Shown: one piece after another, positions 27,311 to 35,972 of the stretch
Numbering within the stretch: the first letter of the stretch is position 1
Layout: every line of letters begins with the position of its first letter
Origin: Bacteroidota bacterium
Lineage (GTDB): Bacteria > Bacteroidota > Ignavibacteria > Kryptoniales > JAKASW01
DNA: 64,000 bases
Assembly: GCA_021794075.1 (NCBI GenBank)
Contig: JAJYRM010000003.1
Span: forward strand, 27,382-91,381
Direction of reading: 5' to 3'
Translations under genes and position numbers: made by a program
Notes under the pieces: generated by a model
Database searches by the model: none
Told to the model about the DNA's origin: nothing
The model's input: only the letters and a program-made list of their open reading frames with translations

Positions 27311-27341
27311 AGTAAAATCCCTTACCCCCTTTTGAAAGCGT

Positions 27342-27758
27342 TTACTCCAGCGGAAAAGGGTGCTTGAAGCCTCCGGGCGGCATGTTCATTGGGCGCTCGT
27401 GACCCTGGTGGCACGTATAGCACGTCGGCTTTTTCGCGTGCGGGAAGGAAAAATATGTCGTCCTGATCTGGAGAAGCATCTTCAGCATGACGCGCGCGAT
27501 TCGCTTTTGCGGCTTCGCGTCACTCGCGAAATTGTGAGTATTGTGGCAGAAGGAGCAGTTGACGCCGAGACTCTGCTTGAACATATCCATCCAGCTCTTC
27601 AACTCCTTCTTTGTCTTCACAAAGGTAAGTACCTGAAGATTTCTCCCCCAAGATGGTTTCGCTTCCTGCTTCGCGTATACGTTATTGTGTATTAAAAGGC
27701 TCCCGATTCCGACAGCGACAAGGACAGGAAATACCAGCCAGTTCTTCTTAAGCATCAC
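27342..27758 (-). CDS. Small exported diheme c-type cytochrome
   Basis: A 138-aa protein with an N-terminal signal or anchor (FPVLVAVGIGSLLIHNNVYA) and two CxxCH motifs, CSFCH and CYTCH. The spacing and surrounding sequence (LGVNCSFCHNTHNF, PQKRIARVMLKML, KPTCYTCHQGH) match the photosynthetic-reaction-centre cytochrome subunit-like family. That family also occurs in many non-phototrophs of the Bacteroidota and Acidobacteria. It should act in periplasmic electron transfer. It sits between two outer-membrane proteins on the same strand and is followed by an intrinsic terminator. Confidence 0.85.
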   Translation of the reverse strand: MMLKKNWLVFPVLVAVGIGSLLIHNNVYAKQEAKPSWGRNLQVLTFVKTKKELKSWMDMFKQSLGVNCSFCHNTHNFASDAKPQKRIARVMLKMLLQIRTTYFSFPHAKKPTCYTCHQGHERPMNMPPGGFKHPFPLE

Positions 27759-27808
27759 GGCTCCATTTTCAAATATTAACAGGGAGATGAAGCTTAAAGG
27801 TTCCTCAT

Positions 27809-29167
27809 TCAGAAAGAGAAATTAAACATGACACGCGGCTCGATTCTCTTCTGAACCTGGTAGCCACCGCTGACCGGAATGAACGTCCAGTAATAATTGA
27901 AACCGACAGTCATGAACGGGTACGGTTTGTAACCGAAGAAAGCGTAGAGAAGCGAGCGCTTATCGAGCTGGAACGCATCCTTGAAGCTCTGGATTCCCCA
28001 TCTATCGTATCCCGCACTGAAAGCGATCATCGGGACGAGGTTCGGGAAGCGAGTCTCAAGGTGAAGCAATCCTCCGTTCGGGTCATGATCGATTCCCCTG
28101 TATCCGCCGACGATCTGGAATTGCTGGAGGACCGCCACAGTGATCTGACCGTACCACCCCTGACCACCAGGAGTGTTGGCCAGCTGTGTCGCCTGGCTGA
28201 AGTAGCCGGTGTCGTTCGGAACATAGCGGTTGAGTTCGTAGAATTGGTTGAAATACTCTGGAATGAACTGGCGTCCGATCCATTGGTGTTCAAGTTTGAT
28301 AGAAGCTTTTGCGAGACCGAGCCCGTTGAAGTTGAAAAGTATTCCTGCCGCGGAGCCGTGACCGAAATGGTTTATCTGTGCGTAATCGTAATATAGGTCC
28401 GCATCTGCAAATGGAATGCGTAACACCGGTAAACCGGCATCAAAGCCGTACTCCGACAGACGTCCGGTGTTTTCTATGGAATATGGTGATTGTGCGGGAC
28501 CCGGTGGGAGCGACGGATTGGGTTCTACAAGGTGATTCACTTCAACCAGACCCGAATTCTTGTTCTGATCGGTCACGTATGTCGCGCCAAGCTCAAAACC
28601 TCCTATAATGGGGATTTCTCCCAAGGTTGTGAACCTTAACGGCCTCACGTAGAATCTTCCTCCGATGACTCCGGGCTGATTGAAGTTGCCATACATCGTT
28701 TCAAAGCCGAATTTGTTGAAGTCTAGATCGAGTTCAGCCCCAATGGTCCTATTGTCATAGCTCGGACTGTTGTTGTAGTCGTACACTATGAATCCATGTC
28801 CGAGAGTTGCCATGTCCATTTGCCCAACTTTCGCAAAGACGGGGTCGTGTTTCTGTCCCCAGCTTATGTACCTTATGATCTTCCTGTACGCGCCGCCCGA
28901 CCAGTCGGCCTTCCTTATTTTGCCTGTGTTAGTCGAGATGCGCATGGTAAGGTCGAGACCAATGCCGAGTTTTCCGAATTGTAGGTCAGGCATGACGCCA
29001 ATCATGTAGTAAGGTACCGTCTGACCGTTTTCGTTAATCCAGGAAATTCCGAGCCCGCCAGCCACCTGGCTCTCACCCGGTGCCAGCAGCGGCGTTGGAT
29101 AATTCTGAGCGAACAGTGCGGAGACTGAAATAAGAGTTATTGCAATTATAGTAATCGTTGCCTTCAT
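27809..29167 (-). CDS. Predicted outer-membrane porin-like protein
   Basis: The ATG at 29167 (MKATITIIAITL) has GAGG 6 nt upstream and gives a standard signal peptide ending SALFAQ; the product is 452 aa. The mature protein is rich in alternating strands and aromatic residues (GAYRKIIRYISWGQK, GFELGATYVTDQNK, PFMTVGFNYYWTFIPV) and ends in RVMFNFSF, a typical barrel-terminal strand. The size fits a 16-22-strand porin. The family is not recognised. It lies 50 bp upstream of the diheme cytochrome on the same strand, so the two are probably co-transcribed, possibly for a respiratory or metal-related function. Confidence 0.65.
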   Translation of the reverse strand: MKATITIIAITLISVSALFAQNYPTPLLAPGESQVAGGLGISWINENGQTVPYYMIGVMPDLQFGKLGIGLDLTMRISTNTGKIRKADWSGGAYRKIIRYISWGQKHDPVFAKVGQMDMATLGHGFIVYDYNNSPSYDNRTIGAELDLDFNKFGFETMYGNFNQPGVIGGRFYVRPLRFTTLGEIPIIGGFELGATYVTDQNKNSGLVEVNHLVEPNPSLPPGPAQSPYSIENTGRLSEYGFDAGLPVLRIPFADADLYYDYAQINHFGHGSAAGILFNFNGLGLAKASIKLEHQWIGRQFIPEYFNQFYELNRYVPNDTGYFSQATQLANTPGGQGWYGQITVAVLQQFQIVGGYRGIDHDPNGGLLHLETRFPNLVPMIAFSAGYDRWGIQSFKDAFQLDKRSLLYAFFGYKPYPFMTVGFNYYWTFIPVSGGYQVQKRIEPRVMFNFSF

Positions 29168-29182
29168 TTGTATCCTCATTAA

Positions 29183-29719
29183 TTAACCGAAAAGAATTCG
29201 GCAGATCATCAGAGCCCCCAGCATCCCGACGGCATCCGCGATCAAACCGGCCGCCACTGCGTGTCGTGTCCTGTAAATGTTCACCGAACCGAAGTAGACG
29301 GCAAGAACATAGAAAGTCGTTTCGCTGCTTCCATACATCGTTGAGACAAGTATTCCAATGAACGAATCGGGTCCATATTTCTTCATAATATCTGCCATGA
29401 GGCCAAGTGAGCCGCTCCCCGTAAGAGGACGGAGCAGGGCCATCGGGACAACTTGCGGCGGCATCCCAATCAGGTTTGCGATTGGGGAGAGAAGTTTCAC
29501 AAGTATCTCCATCGCTCCGCTTGCCCTGAATATTCCTATCGCGACCAGCATAGCCACCAGATAAGGTATAATCTTGACTGCCACCTCAAAGCCGCCTTTT
29601 GCGCCCGCAACAAACGATTCGTAGACTGGAACCTTCTTCCTGGCGGCATAAGCCACAAACGCCGCTATGATAAGAGGTATAGCCACTATCGACAGAGCCT
29701 GCAGGATATCTTTTATCAA
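29183..29719 (-). CDS. SpmB-like nucleoside-recognition (Gate) domain membrane protein
   Basis: A 178-aa polytopic membrane protein that matches SpmB in length and sequence: VAVKIIPYLVAMLVAIGIFR, MALLRPLTGSGSLGLMADIMKKYGPDS and the C-terminal helices with STMYGSSETTFYVLAVYFGSV. In Bacillus, SpmA and SpmB act in spore core dehydration, but the same pair occurs widely in non-sporulating bacteria with unknown transport function. The start is TTG overlapping the SpmA stop (TTGA), so the pair is translationally coupled. No sporulation gene is present in the window. Confidence 0.88.
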   Translation of the reverse strand: MIKDILQALSIVAIPLIIAAFVAYAARKKVPVYESFVAGAKGGFEVAVKIIPYLVAMLVAIGIFRASGAMEILVKLLSPIANLIGMPPQVVPMALLRPLTGSGSLGLMADIMKKYGPDSFIGILVSTMYGSSETTFYVLAVYFGSVNIYRTRHAVAAGLIADAVGMLGALMICRILFG

Positions 29720-30672
29720 TTTGAACCTCCGGATTCCGGCGTGCTGTCGTCAGGTTGGTCCTTGATCCTGTATATTTTCAATCTTTGGAGAATTTTAGCT
29801 GCAGCTATGCCCGCAATAGTAGCCAGACCAGCCCCAAAGAAAGATGTCATTAGGATAATCGTCGGATCTTTGGAGCCGAGGGCCGCGCGTATCGCAATTG
29901 CCGTCGCCGGTATGAGAGTCAGTCCCGCGGTGTTGATCGCTAGGAAAGTAATCATGGCGTTGGTGGCAGTTCCTTTGTGTGGGTTCAGACTTTCGAGATG
30001 CTCCATTGCTTTCAGGCCGAGGGGAGTGGCGGCATTATTCAACCCCAGCATGTTCGCTGCCATGTTCATGATCATCGCGCCTATTGCGGGATGATCCGGA
30101 GGAATGTCCGGAAAGACTCTTACCATGACCGGCTTCAATATGCGGGCGATAATTTTTATCATTCCGCTATCCTCAGCAAGCTTCATTATGCCGAGCCAGA
30201 AAGCCATTACTCCGATCAATCCCAGGGAGATCTTTACGGCGAGCTCGCTATAGCTTATGACGGCGTCGAGGACAGCTTTGGTCTTCACAAGCGAAGTTGT
30301 CGGCAAGAGTATGGTCATCTCGCTGCCTTGGCGGGAGAGAACCTTTGCTGTTATCTGTTTAGAATTGTCATCGGTCTTTGCTACTGTCTTCCAAATCTCC
30401 GGTGACTCCTCATCGGTGGATATATTAATGGAATTTCCCGCTAATGCGGCCCGATAGCTGATCGTATCTGGATAGTCGATCTGTACTCCGTAGAACTTAT
30501 CGTAATATTCGCGTGAGTAAGAAATTGTCCCGGTCCCAACTCCCGTGCTGTCGTATTGAAGCTCGAATGGCTCTCCGTTTTTATACCGGTTCGTCGACGC
30601 GTCATAAATGTCTGTCGATGCGGCAGCGAGCACACCTATCAGGACAAGCCCTATCCAGACATAGTTAAGCAT
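29716..30672 (-). CDS. SpmA-like membrane protein with an extra-membrane insertion
   Basis: A 318-aa protein, against about 200 aa for Bacillus SpmA. The first helix (YVWIGLVLIGVLAAAS) and the later core (LAVKISLGLIGVMAFWLGIMKLAEDSG, MIMNMAANMLGLNNAATPLG, TFLAINTAGLTLIPATAIA) are clearly SpmA. Between them is a hydrophilic insertion of about 110 residues (DIYDASTNRYKNGEPFEL through LLPTTSLVKTKA) that looks beta-rich and would lie outside the cytoplasm if helix 1 crosses outward. Its partner SpmB overlaps downstream. The function of the pair outside spore formers is unknown. Confidence 0.85.
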   Translation of the reverse strand: MLNYVWIGLVLIGVLAAASTDIYDASTNRYKNGEPFELQYDSTGVGTGTISYSREYYDKFYGVQIDYPDTISYRAALAGNSINISTDEESPEIWKTVAKTDDNSKQITAKVLSRQGSEMTILLPTTSLVKTKAVLDAVISYSELAVKISLGLIGVMAFWLGIMKLAEDSGMIKIIARILKPVMVRVFPDIPPDHPAIGAMIMNMAANMLGLNNAATPLGLKAMEHLESLNPHKGTATNAMITFLAINTAGLTLIPATAIAIRAALGSKDPTIILMTSFFGAGLATIAGIAAAKILQRLKIYRIKDQPDDSTPESGGSN

Positions 30673-31017
30673 TAATCTACCTTTTTGGCTCTCGAGTTTT
30701 CAGCAATCAGATCCATATGGGCTAATGTAATCCGTGACACTTCACCGAGTTTGGTCGAATTAAGGACGCTTGCTAAACAACTTAAAGATAGTCTCATAAG
30801 TTTGATAAATACGATAGGTTAAATATAGGGGCAAGGGCGATGCATTTCAACTTCTCAACGACATATTGAGAATTTGACAGATAAGAAAAGGAGATGGGAA
30901 ACGCCATAAGTTGTCAAAAGGCTCACGCGGGAATTAGGGGTACAAGGACGGATTTATCTTAAGGTGCTTTACGCGGACAATTTTGGGTGGTGAAAATGGA
31001 GGAGGGATAAACCTAAA
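30673..31017. other. Intergenic stretch between spmA and the leu operon end
   Basis: About 345 bp without a convincing gene. It must hold the spmA promoter on the minus strand; AAAAAGG lies just before the spmA start. I see no RNA gene, and the short ORFs here are not protein-like. Confidence 0.5.
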
Positions 31018-31065
31018 TCGCAAGGATGGGCGGAGGCTGGCGCCTCTGCCCATCGACCCTTGCGA
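31018..31065 (-). terminator. Large hairpin ending the ilv-leu operon
   Basis: An outer 8-bp stem (TCGCAAGG/CCTTGCGA) encloses a 12-bp GC-rich stem (ATGGGCGGAGGC with GCCTCTGCCCAT, one G-U pair) and a 4-nt loop. It starts 11 bp after the leuB stop. Only a weak T-rich run follows on the minus strand, so it may be a terminator or an RNA-stabilising 3' structure. Confidence 0.65.
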
Positions 31066-31075
31066 TCAGAGTTCT

Positions 31076-32143
31076 TTAAAGAGCGTTCTCAACCATACGG
31101 CCCATCTCTTCAGTAGAGAGGACGTTCTGGCCAGCGGTGGCGATGTCAGCGGTGCGGTATCCTTCGCCGAGGACTTTTTCGACGGCGTGGAATATCTTTC
31201 TCGACAGTTCTTTCTGCTTCAGTGAATACTCCAAAAGCATCGCCGCTGAGAGAATGCTGGCTATTGGGTTCGCGAGTCCTTTGCCCGCGATGTCTGGCGC
31301 GCTGCCATGTACCGGTTCATACAGTGCGTGTTCCTCGCCGACGCTCGCCGAGGGAAGCATGCCTATCGAGCCGGTAAGCATCGAAGCTTCATCACTCAAT
31401 ATATCGCCGAACATATTCTCTGTCAGGATGACGTCGAAGTTCTTTGGGTTTCTCACAAGCTGCATCGACGCGTTATCTACGTACATGTGATCGAGCTGAA
31501 TGTCAGGGTAATCTTTCTTCTGCATCCCGCTCACGACTTCGCGCCATAACATGGAGGTGTGAAGGATGTTTGCCTTATCGACGGATGTGACTTTCTTTTT
31601 CCTGGTCTTTGCCAGCTTGAAGGCTGTGTGGGCTATGCGTTCGATCTCAGGGACTGTATAGGTCATCGTGTTGATACCGCGCCGAGTGCCGTTTTCTTCA
31701 ACTATGCCCGCGGGTCTTCCGAAATAGATGCCGCCGGTCAACTCTCTGATCACGACGATGTCGATCCCTTTCACCACTTCGGGCTTAAGCGACGAAGCGT
31801 TCAATAGGGCGTCGAATAGGATTGCCGGCCTGATGTTAGCGTAAAGCTCCAGCCCTTTTCGCAGGCCAAGCAGAGCCTGCTCCGGCTTCATCTCATAGGG
31901 AAGTGTGTCCCATTTCGGACCGCCGACAGCCCCGAGAAGCACCGCATCGCTTGCAAGCGCCGCCTTTAACGTCGCTTCGGGAAGGGGTTTGCCGTCGGTG
32001 TCGATTGCGATCCCTCCGGCCCTCAGTTCTGTGAATTCAAATTGTTCATTTAGAATCTGTGACGCTTTCTTCAGTATTCTTACGGCCTGCGACGTAACTT
32101 CTGTTCCGATGCCGTCTCCAGGAATAACTGCGATCTTAAACAT
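31076..32143 (-). CDS. leuB: 3-isopropylmalate dehydrogenase
   Basis: A 355-aa protein of standard length. Motifs include [13 protein letters not shown] at the N-terminus, GAVGGPKWD, the substrate arginine region [10 protein letters not shown], and the metal/NAD region [21 protein letters not shown] with [14 protein letters not shown]. It oxidises and decarboxylates 3-isopropylmalate to 2-ketoisocaproate precursor with NAD. With citramalate-derived erythro-3-methylmalate it can also give 2-ketobutyrate for isoleucine. Its start overlaps the leuD stop by 8 bp. It is the last gene of the operon. Confidence 0.97.
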   Translation of the reverse strand: MFKIAVIPGDGIGTEVTSQAVRILKKASQILNEQFEFTELRAGGIAIDTDGKPLPEATLKAALASDAVLLGAVGGPKWDTLPYEMKPEQALLGLRKGLELYANIRPAILFDALLNASSLKPEVVKGIDIVVIRELTGGIYFGRPAGIVEENGTRRGINTMTYTVPEIERIAHTAFKLAKTRKKKVTSVDKANILHTSMLWREVVSGMQKKDYPDIQLDHMYVDNASMQLVRNPKNFDVILTENMFGDILSDEASMLTGSIGMLPSASVGEEHALYEPVHGSAPDIAGKGLANPIASILSAAMLLEYSLKQKELSRKIFHAVEKVLGEGYRTADIATAGQNVLSTEEMGRMVENAL

Positions 32144-32720
32144 TTGCCTCCGCCTTCGGTTTGATCATGCCGATCTTGCGGGCGTAAGCGAAGAGACCTC
32201 CTGCATTTATTATGTCTGCCGCGTCGCCAAGCGGACGAAGCTCAAAAGTCTTGCCGGTGGTTTTGTTCGTGATCTTGTTCGCGTCAAGTTCTATTTCCAC
32301 CTTATCACCGGTTGAAAACGATTTAAAGATATTCTCCACTGATTCGAGAGGCTTTAGGAAGCCGCCGTCGACGGAGTTGCGGTAGAATATCCGCGCGTAT
32401 GTTTGCGCGATGACCGCCTTCACGCCTGCGATTTGGAGAGCGAGCGGCGCGTGTTCTCTCGAAGATCCGCAACCGAAGTTTTTTCCTCCGACAATGATGG
32501 GGAATTCAGATTCGAACTCGCCTTCCTTGACGAATTTCACGCCGCCTTTTGGAAGGCCTGATTTGTCCTCGGGTACTCCGCTCATCGCGTATTTCCCGTA
32601 CAGCTTGCGTTCCTCCGGGGAATGCGTGTCGTAGACCAAATGTTTTGCCGGTATGATCTGATCCGTGTCCACGTTATCGCCGACAACGTAGACAGTACCG
32701 GTTATTTTATTCTGTGACAT
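32136..32720 (-). CDS. leuD: 3-isopropylmalate dehydratase small subunit
   Basis: A 194-aa protein with the swivelling-domain pattern of aconitase small subunits: [19 protein letters not shown], the active-site loop [14 protein letters not shown], and [14 protein letters not shown]. It pairs with LeuC to isomerise 2-isopropylmalate to 3-isopropylmalate, and with citramalate to give 3-methylmalate. It is slightly longer than the 160-170 aa of the archaeal-type partners. It lies 66 bp after leuC and overlaps leuB. Confidence 0.95.
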   Translation of the reverse strand: MSQNKITGTVYVVGDNVDTDQIIPAKHLVYDTHSPEERKLYGKYAMSGVPEDKSGLPKGGVKFVKEGEFESEFPIIVGGKNFGCGSSREHAPLALQIAGVKAVIAQTYARIFYRNSVDGGFLKPLESVENIFKSFSTGDKVEIELDANKITNKTTGKTFELRPLGDAADIINAGGLFAYARKIGMIKPKAEANV

Positions 32721-32786
32721 CTTCTGTCAATCTCCTGATTTCTGCTGATTCTTATTCGTTCGACTTGATGGTTTACGATTCCACGA

Positions 32787-34085
32787 CTACGCGAGGTACT
32801 TCCGCGGATCCGTGATTTTTCCGGTCAGCGCCGTAGCGGCAGCTGTCAACGGAGATGCGAGATAAACTTGTCCTTTCTTCGACCCCATTCTTCCGGGGAA
32901 GTTGCGGTTCGTAGTTGAAACGCATATCTCCTCACCGTTTATCCGGCCGAAGGTGTCTTCTGGTCCGCCAAGGCAGGCTCCGCAGCTTGCGTGGCCTATC
33001 CTGCATCCGGCTTCCTTGAAGATTTGAAGAAGAGTCTTGCCGCCGATCTTTTCTTTCTCCAGACCTTTTTCAACGTCGGTTGTAGCGGGGACGATAAAAG
33101 TGTCGACCGCGGTCTTCCTTCCGTTGAGAATCTTCGCCGCGGCCTGAAAGTCCACGAGCTTTCCGCCTGTGCATGAGCCGATATAGACTCTGTCAACTTT
33201 GACATCGGAAAGTTTCTCTGCTGCCTCGACATTTTCCGGGGAATGCGGCTTCGCGACGAGCGGGACGATTTTTGACGCATCGTATTTCAGCTCAGACGCG
33301 AACTTTGCGTCTGAATCGTTCTGCACCGGCTTATAGGGCTTGTTGCTTCTCGCCTTGACGTATCTTTCAGTCTCCTCGTCAGGGGCGATGACGCCGTTCT
33401 TTCCGCCTGCCTCGATCACCATATTGCAGAGTGTCATTCGTTCTTCAATGTTCAGACTGTGAACAGCCTCGCCGGCGAATTCCATCGCGGCGTACGAGGC
33501 GCCGTCAACTCCGATGTCTCCGATGATTCTCAGTATAAGGTCCTTTGCCATCAAATAGTCGGGCAACTTGCCGTTGAAGACGAATCGCATAGTCTGCGGG
33601 ACCTTGACCCACAGCTTGCCCGTGCCGAGAATGAATGCGGCATCGGTGTTGCCGATGCCAGTCGCAAACTCGCCGAACGCTCCCGCCGTGCAGGTATGCG
33701 AGTCCGTGCCGAAAAGGACTTCGCCCGGTCTCGTGTAGCCCTCTTCGGGGAGCGCCACGTGACACACGCCCTTGTAGTCGGGAGTACCTACGTCATAGAA
33801 GTTCTCTATCTGCTGGTCCTTCACGAAGTCTCTGAGGAAAACCACGTTGCGTTTCGCGTGCTGGTCTTCGGTGAAAATATAGTGATCCGGGATCACAACG
33901 ACTTTGTTCCGATCCCATATCTTTGCGTCCGCTCCGAATTCCTTCCTGAATATCGAGATAGTGCCCGGCCCGGTGACGTCGTGAGTCATGAGGACGTCGA
34001 CGTCGATCCATACGTTCTCGCCCGGCACAACCTTATCCTTTCCAGAATGGCTGGCAAGTATCTTTTCGGTGATTGTCATTCCCAT
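32787..34085 (-). CDS. leuC: 3-isopropylmalate dehydratase large subunit (HacA-type)
   Basis: A 432-aa member of the shorter LeuC/HacA class (about 420 aa, against 465 for E. coli LeuC). The [4Fe-4S] cysteines are in GSCTGGK and GHASCGACLGG, and the substrate region includes FGTDSHTCTAGAFGEFATGIG. The labile cluster makes it oxygen sensitive, which is worth noting beside the ferritin-like protein in the same operon. It forms the isopropylmalate isomerase with LeuD. The first or third codon (both ATG) could be the start; no strong ribosome site separates them. Confidence 0.96.
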   Translation of the reverse strand: MGMTITEKILASHSGKDKVVPGENVWIDVDVLMTHDVTGPGTISIFRKEFGADAKIWDRNKVVVIPDHYIFTEDQHAKRNVVFLRDFVKDQQIENFYDVGTPDYKGVCHVALPEEGYTRPGEVLFGTDSHTCTAGAFGEFATGIGNTDAAFILGTGKLWVKVPQTMRFVFNGKLPDYLMAKDLILRIIGDIGVDGASYAAMEFAGEAVHSLNIEERMTLCNMVIEAGGKNGVIAPDEETERYVKARSNKPYKPVQNDSDAKFASELKYDASKIVPLVAKPHSPENVEAAEKLSDVKVDRVYIGSCTGGKLVDFQAAAKILNGRKTAVDTFIVPATTDVEKGLEKEKIGGKTLLQIFKEAGCRIGHASCGACLGGPEDTFGRINGEEICVSTTNRNFPGRMGSKKGQVYLASPLTAAATALTGKITDPRKYLA

Positions 34086-34162
34086 TTTAAGAATCTCTCT
34101 CTGATTTTGCGCTTCTTTGTAATGTCCGTTAGTAATAAGAATTTAACCAAATAATGCCTGAA

Positions 34163-35722
34163 TTACACGGCGTTCGCTTGTTTCTTGATGGCGGGGTCTT
34201 CCGCCGACTTTGCTGATTTTGCTGAGATTGCCCGGTTAACTGCCTGTAAGTACGCCTCGACACTTCCCGTTACGATGTCCGTGCTTGCGGCGTGGCCTGT
34301 GAATATCACATCGTTGAAGATGACCTTAACGACTACTTCTCCGACAGCGTCTCCGCCCCACGTAACCGACTTGATGTTGTAGTCGGTAAGTTGTCCGTTC
34401 ATCTTGGTAATTCTCTCGATGGCGTTGTAAGCCGCGTCGACGGGGCCGTCTCCGGTCGCGGAGTCGACGAAAGTCTCTTTGCCGTCGCTCAACTCGACTA
34501 CCGCCGTCGATTTCACTCCGGTGCCGGTCATCACCTGCAAGCTCGACAGCGTGAAGCTGGTCTCGTCGTTATCGAACTTGTTATTCAAGATGGCCACCAG
34601 GTCCTCGTCGAGGATCTCTTTCTTCTTGTCAGCGAGCTGCGTGAACTCGGTGTAAACGTTGTTGAGCTCTTCCGGATTCAATGAGTAGCCAAGCTCCTCA
34701 AACCTCTTCTTGAGAGCATGTCTTCCTGAATGCTTACCGAGAACCAGCGTCGAATGTTTTATGCCGACAGATTCCGGAGTCATAATCTCGTATGTCATCC
34801 TGCTCTTTATGATGCCGTCCTGATGGATCCCGGCCTCGTGGGAGAAGGCGTTTGCTCCGACTATCGCTTTATTTCGCTGTACCATCATCCCCGTGAGAGT
34901 CGAGAGGAGGCGGCTTGATTTGTAAATCTCTTCAGCTTTCACGTCGGTATGAAAGGGGAGAGCGTCCGGACGCGTCTTAAGCGCCATGACAAATTCTTCC
35001 AGCGACGCGTTTCCGGCGCGTTCGCCGATGCCGTTGATGGTGCATTCAATCTGTCTCGCTCCATTCACAACGGCAGCGATGGAATTGGACACAGCGAGGC
35101 CGAGGTCGTTATGGCAGTGAGTGCTGAGAACTGCCTTCCCGATGTTCTTAACGCGACCTCGTATGATACTGATCATCGTGCCGTAGTCTTGCGGCAGCGC
35201 GTATCCAACGGTGTCGGGGAGATTGATTGTCGTAGCGCCGGCATTGATGACTGCCTCAATTATCTGGCAGAGATAGTCGATGTCGCTTCTGCTCGCGTCT
35301 TCGCAGCTGAACTCGATGTCGTTAGTGAGCTTCTTAGCATAAGCTACGGCGTTGATCGATTGTTCGAGGACCTGCTCGCGTGTCTTGTTGAGCTTGTGCT
35401 TGAGATGGATGTCGCTCGTCGCTATGAATACATGGATGCGCGGCTTGGCGGCGTACTGCAGCGCCTCGAAGGCGCGGTCTATGTCGAGAGTCGTTGCCCT
35501 GCAAAGGCCCGCGATTGTGCAGCCCTTGATGGTTTTCGAAATTTCGCGGACCGCCTCAAAGTCCCCGTCCGATGCAATAGGAAAACCAGCCTCTATGATG
35601 TCAACGTTGAGGGCCTCAAGCTGTCTCGCCATCTTCATCTTCTCTTGCGTGTTCATGCTGCATCCGGGGGATTGCTCGCCGTCTCGCAGCGTGGTGTCGA
35701 AAATATATATCTTGTCGCTCAT
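34163..35722 (-). CDS. leuA: 2-isopropylmalate synthase
   Basis: A 519-aa enzyme of full length. The catalytic barrel starts with [18 protein letters not shown], followed by [13 protein letters not shown] with metal histidines and [15 protein letters not shown]; the bridging region is [13 protein letters not shown]. The C-terminal regulatory domain ([13 protein letters not shown] through [14 protein letters not shown]) is present, so leucine feedback inhibition is expected. It condenses acetyl-CoA with 2-ketoisovalerate. It lies 19 bp downstream of the small ferritin-like gene. Confidence 0.97.
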   Translation of the reverse strand: MSDKIYIFDTTLRDGEQSPGCSMNTQEKMKMARQLEALNVDIIEAGFPIASDGDFEAVREISKTIKGCTIAGLCRATTLDIDRAFEALQYAAKPRIHVFIATSDIHLKHKLNKTREQVLEQSINAVAYAKKLTNDIEFSCEDASRSDIDYLCQIIEAVINAGATTINLPDTVGYALPQDYGTMISIIRGRVKNIGKAVLSTHCHNDLGLAVSNSIAAVVNGARQIECTINGIGERAGNASLEEFVMALKTRPDALPFHTDVKAEEIYKSSRLLSTLTGMMVQRNKAIVGANAFSHEAGIHQDGIIKSRMTYEIMTPESVGIKHSTLVLGKHSGRHALKKRFEELGYSLNPEELNNVYTEFTQLADKKKEILDEDLVAILNNKFDNDETSFTLSSLQVMTGTGVKSTAVVELSDGKETFVDSATGDGPVDAAYNAIERITKMNGQLTDYNIKSVTWGGDAVGEVVVKVIFNDVIFTGHAASTDIVTGSVEAYLQAVNRAISAKSAKSAEDPAIKKQANAV

Positions 35723-35741
35723 CTTCTCTCTCCCTATGGTC

Positions 35742-35972
35742 CTACTGAAACATGCTGTTAATTGCGTCGGTAATGTCGTTATTTGCCTTGAGCTGGCGGA
35801 GATGTTTTTCGATCTGAAGGTAGTGCTCGTATTTCTGGCTTGCCAGAGAGCGGAACAATTTCTTCGTCTCAGCGTCGTCAGAAACCTCAGCGTGATCGTT
35901 ATACCGCCTTATCGTCTCCATTTCGTTGTTTAAAGCCTTTTCAAGTAACTCGATACGTGTCTGGGCATTCAT
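35742..35972 (-). CDS. Small two-helix ferritin-like protein
   Basis: A 76-aa soluble protein predicted as a helical hairpin. The pattern [17 protein letters not shown] in helix one and [19 protein letters not shown] in helix two resembles one half of a rubrerythrin or COG1633-type ferritin-like domain, with Glu in helix one and an ExxH-like pair in helix two as possible iron ligands. A dimer could make a complete four-helix di-iron bundle, as encapsulated ferritins do. It overlaps the end of cimA by 4 bp and sits 19 bp before leuA, so it is a true member of the branched-chain operon. A link to iron supply or protection of the Fe-S enzyme LeuCD is speculation. Iron binding is not proven. Confidence 0.7.
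   Translation of the reverse strand: MNAQTRIELLEKALNNEMETIRRYNDHAEVSDDAETKKLFRSLASQKYEHYLQIEKHLRQLKANNDITDAINSMFQ

Noticed and set aside
29183-30672. SpmA/SpmB as evidence of sporulation
   Set aside because: The pair is common in non-spore formers and no other sporulation gene is present; the SpoIIE-type domain at 58.6 kb is a general signalling phosphatase.
30983-31225. 80-aa ORF at the leuB end
   Set aside because: It overlaps the operon-ending hairpin and the antisense of leuB.
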